A stretch of DNA of 8,524 bases from Actinomycetota bacterium (lineage in GTDB: Bacteria; Actinomycetota; Nitriliruptoria; Euzebyales; Egibacteraceae), in the NCBI GenBank assembly GCA_019347785.1, contig JAHWKQ010000082.1, forward strand, positions 1 to 8,524. The letters are read 5' to 3'. The position numbers were made by a program, and so were the translations under genes. Positions 7,051 through 8,524 of this stretch are shown here, piece by piece; position 1 is the stretch's first letter, and every line of letters begins with the position of its first letter. The notes under the pieces are model-generated. The model was not told the DNA's origin. It worked only from the letters and a program-made list of their open reading frames with translations, and did no database searches.

Positions 7051-7866
7051 TCAGGCGGCCCAGGCCAGCCGCAGGCCGCGCCGCGGACGCCGCTGACGCT
7101 CGGCGGCGCGCCGTCCCTGTCCCCGGCCCACGGCCCACCCGCCCAGCCCGGCGCCCGCCGCGACCGTGGCCGCGGTCGACAGCTTGGCGATCTGCTTGGC
7201 CTGGCGGTTGAACTCCACCACCGGCCAGCCCCGCCGGTGCGCGAGCGTCATCAGCGAGCGGTCCGGGTTGACCGCCACGGGGTGGCCCACCAGCTGCAGG
7301 ATCGGCACATCGCTGGCCGAGTCGGCGTAGGCGTAGCACCGGGCCGGGTCGTAGCCGCGCTCGGCGACGAGCTCACGCACGACCTGCGCCTTTCCCTCCC
7401 CGTAGCAGAACGGCCCCGCCAGACGGCCCGTGTAGCACCCGTCCACGATCTCGCTCACGGTGCCCAGGCCGCCGGCGATCCCCAGCGCCCGGGCCAGCTC
7501 CGAGACGATCTCCACGGGACTGGCCGAGATGATGTACGCGTCACGACCGGCCTCCTCGTGCATGTCCAGCAGCGCCTGGGCCTCTGGGCGGATCCGCGCC
7601 AGCAGCTCCCCGACGACGACCGGCGCCAGCCGGCGCAGCGTCTCCTCGGCCTCCCCGGTCACGCTGTCCAGGATGCGGTCGCGCAGGGCCTCGGACGTCT
7701 CGTCGGAGGCCCCGAACAGCTTGAAGGTCACCGAGCCCAGGGCGTCGGCGACGAGCCGGGGCAGCGGCAGGATGCCCTCCCGGTAGGCCGCCTTGCCGAA
7801 GTAGTAGGTGCTGCTGCCGGACATGAGCGTGCGGTCGAGGTCGAAGAAGGCCGCGGAGTTCGTCAT
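7051..7866 (-). CDS. HAD-IB family (SerB-like) phosphatase with hydrophobic, Arg-rich tail
   Basis: The 271-residue protein has all four HAD motifs: FFDLDRTL with nucleophile D9 and acid D11, IISAS with S114, a lysine in GEGKAQ (K159), and AYADSASD (D182, D186). The long helical cap between motifs I and II is typical of the HAD-IB subfamily related to phosphoserine phosphatase. Mg-dependent phosphomonoester hydrolysis is expected; the substrate is unknown. After the HAD fold, a hydrophobic stretch at about 229-247 (STAATVAAGAGLGGWAV) is followed by a tail with eight arginines (252-266), suggesting membrane attachment or association with acidic lipids. I chose the ATG at 7866 because motif I begins eight residues later and AGGA lies just upstream, though at short spacing. 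The open frame further upstream to 8235 is antisense shadow across fxsA. The stop is one base from the Fic-like ATG, so the two are probably one transcription unit. Confidence 0.9.
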   Translation of the reverse strand: MTNSAAFFDLDRTLMSGSSTYYFGKAAYREGILPLPRLVADALGSVTFKLFGASDETSEALRDRILDSVTGEAEETLRRLAPVVVGELLARIRPEAQALLDMHEEAGRDAYIISASPVEIVSELARALGIAGGLGTVSEIVDGCYTGRLAGPFCYGEGKAQVVRELVAERGYDPARCYAYADSASDVPILQLVGHPVAVNPDRSLMTLAHRRGWPVVEFNRQAKQIAKLSTAATVAAGAGLGGWAVGRGQGRRAAERQRRPRRGLRLAWAA

Positions 7867-7912
7867 GGTCCTGTCGGTCGCTCCCCCTCGGCGACGTGGG
7901 TGCGCCACCCGG

Positions 7913-7918
7913 ATTCTA
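7913..7918 (-). promoter_or_regulatory. Candidate -10 element for the HAD/Fic-like pair
   Basis: Read on the minus strand this is TAGAAT, one mismatch from TATAAT and AT-rich in a GC-rich setting. It lies in the 62-base gap between fxsA and the HAD gene. Transcription would begin near 7906, about 40 bases before the ATG. No recognisable -35 sits 16-18 bases upstream (that stretch is GC repeats at the end of fxsA), so the promoter is tentative. Confidence 0.4.
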
Positions 7919-7928
7919 CGGCCGGGCG

Positions 7929-8402
7929 TCAGCCGGCGCGCTCGCCCGGATGGTCGCGTTCCACACGGATCACCTGGACGTCGACGACGTCGCCGTCGAC
8001 CACGTCGCCCGAGGTGGGCCGGCGCGCCCGCAGCCCGAAGGCCCGCCGGACGCGGCCGCGCACCAGCCGGTTGCCCAGCGCGCGCGTCGGCGGCAGGACC
8101 AGCAACAGGCCCACGGCGTCGGTGATGAACCCGGGCGTCACCAGCAGGGTGCCGCCCACGAGCACCAGCGCCCCGTCGACGACCTCCTCCGCGGGGATGC
8201 GCGACTGCGCCAGCGCCTCGCGGAACCGGCGCCACGCGCGCACGCCCTCGTGGCGGACCAGCGCCGCGCCGGCGACCGACACCGCCAGCAGAAGGGCGAT
8301 GGTCTCCGGCACACCGATGGCCGGGCCCACGACCTCCACGATGAGGTACAGCTCGAGCAGCGGGACGACGACGAAGGCGGCGAACAGCAGCAGGCGCGTC
8401 AC
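7929..8402 (-). CDS. fxsA: FxsA family inner-membrane protein
   Basis: The 157-residue protein shows three hydrophobic segments, at about 3-25, 31-49 and 76-104. The third contains the family hallmark LVGGTLLVTPGFITDAVG followed by LLVLPPTR. FxsA is known from E. coli as a membrane protein whose overproduction relieves F-plasmid exclusion of phage T7. Its normal function is not established. The C-terminal tail is cytoplasmic-looking, first basic (RLVRGRVRRAFGLRARR) and then acidic with a DVVDGDVVDVQVI repeat-like run. The start is GTG at 8402, supported by GGAGG four bases upstream and by a 4-base GTGA overlap with the stop of the preceding ku gene, so expression is probably coupled to ku. 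Codon use matches the neighbours. Confidence 0.93.
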   Translation of the reverse strand: MTRLLLFAAFVVVPLLELYLIVEVVGPAIGVPETIALLLAVSVAGAALVRHEGVRAWRRFREALAQSRIPAEEVVDGALVLVGGTLLVTPGFITDAVGLLLVLPPTRALGNRLVRGRVRRAFGLRARRPTSGDVVDGDVVDVQVIRVERDHPGERAG

Positions 8403-8524
8403 GACGCCTCCGCCGCCTCGCCGGCGTCGGCGCGCCGGCCCTCGCGCGACTGGTCGACGGAGCGCTTGAGCGCCTCCATGAGGTCCACCACCCCGGCGGG
8501 CTCGCCGGGCTGCTCTGCGACCGT
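8399..8524 (-). CDS. ku: C-terminal end of a bacterial Ku protein (5' part beyond right edge)
   Basis: Only the last 41 codons and the TGA (8401-8399) are present. The segment GVVDLMEALKRSVDQSRE matches the short conserved helix (VVDLMxALxxSV) near the end of actinobacterial Ku proteins. Ku forms a homodimeric ring on double-strand DNA ends and recruits ligase D in non-homologous end joining. The remaining tail (GRRADAGEAAEAS) is Ala/Glu-rich and holds no lysine, so this Ku appears to lack the long lysine-rich extension of some actinobacterial homologues. The stop overlaps the fxsA GTG by 4 bases. The call rests on a short segment; the core beta-barrel is outside the window. Confidence 0.8.
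   Translation of the reverse strand, partial: TVAEQPGEPAGVVDLMEALKRSVDQSREGRRADAGEAAEAS
8407..8411 (-). promoter_or_regulatory. Ribosome binding site of fxsA
   Basis: GGAGG on the minus strand lies four bases before the GTG at 8402. It sits inside the last codons of ku and settles the GTG as the fxsA start. Confidence 0.75.

Noticed and set aside
7867..8235. Upstream extension of the HAD hydrolase frame across fxsA
   Set aside because: The extension is Arg/Gly/Pro-rich out-of-frame translation of fxsA, and HAD motif I should lie near the N-terminus.

Overview
This is a very GC-rich window with G or C at nearly every third codon position. Its gene content is typical of Actinomycetota: an Rv2578c-type radical SAM protein behind a mycobacterial-style LexA box, a UvrD2-type helicase with an HRDC domain, bacterial Ku, an actinobacterial HAD-IB phosphatase, and a probable leaderless transcript. 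I cannot place it more finely than an actinobacterium, possibly a deep-branching one. It reads as chromosomal. I see no tRNA, rRNA, transposase, CRISPR array, phage gene or origin.

Layout. (1) Bases 1-334, minus strand: 5' part of a radical SAM gene that runs off the left edge. (2) Bases 335-459: divergent intergenic region with a perfect 14-bp LexA/SOS palindrome inside a plausible promoter for the radical SAM gene. (3) Bases 460-2505, plus: a DUF255/YyaL-type thioredoxin-fold protein, ending in a striking 45-base hairpin. (4) Bases 2587-4611, plus: a UvrD2-like helicase with a -10 element so close to its ATG that a leaderless mRNA is likely. (5) Bases 4608-5945, plus: nicotinate phosphoribosyltransferase, whose start overlaps the helicase stop. 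(6) Bases 5952-8524, minus: a convergent group, read in transcription order as the end of ku, fxsA, a HAD-IB hydrolase, and a Fic-fold protein with a degenerate active site and a C-terminal winged helix.

How the genes fit together. DNA repair is a recurring theme: the SOS-controlled radical SAM gene, the UvrD2 helicase, and the Ku end-binding protein of non-homologous end joining. NAD salvage by PncB is translationally linked to the helicase. On the minus strand, ku and fxsA overlap by 4 bases, and the HAD hydrolase and Fic-like genes are separated by 1 base, so each pair is probably co-translated. The most unusual object is the HAD-IB/degenerate-Fic pair. The Fic motif has lost its catalytic histidine and acidic residue, which argues against ordinary AMP transfer and for a repurposed binding or regulatory role.
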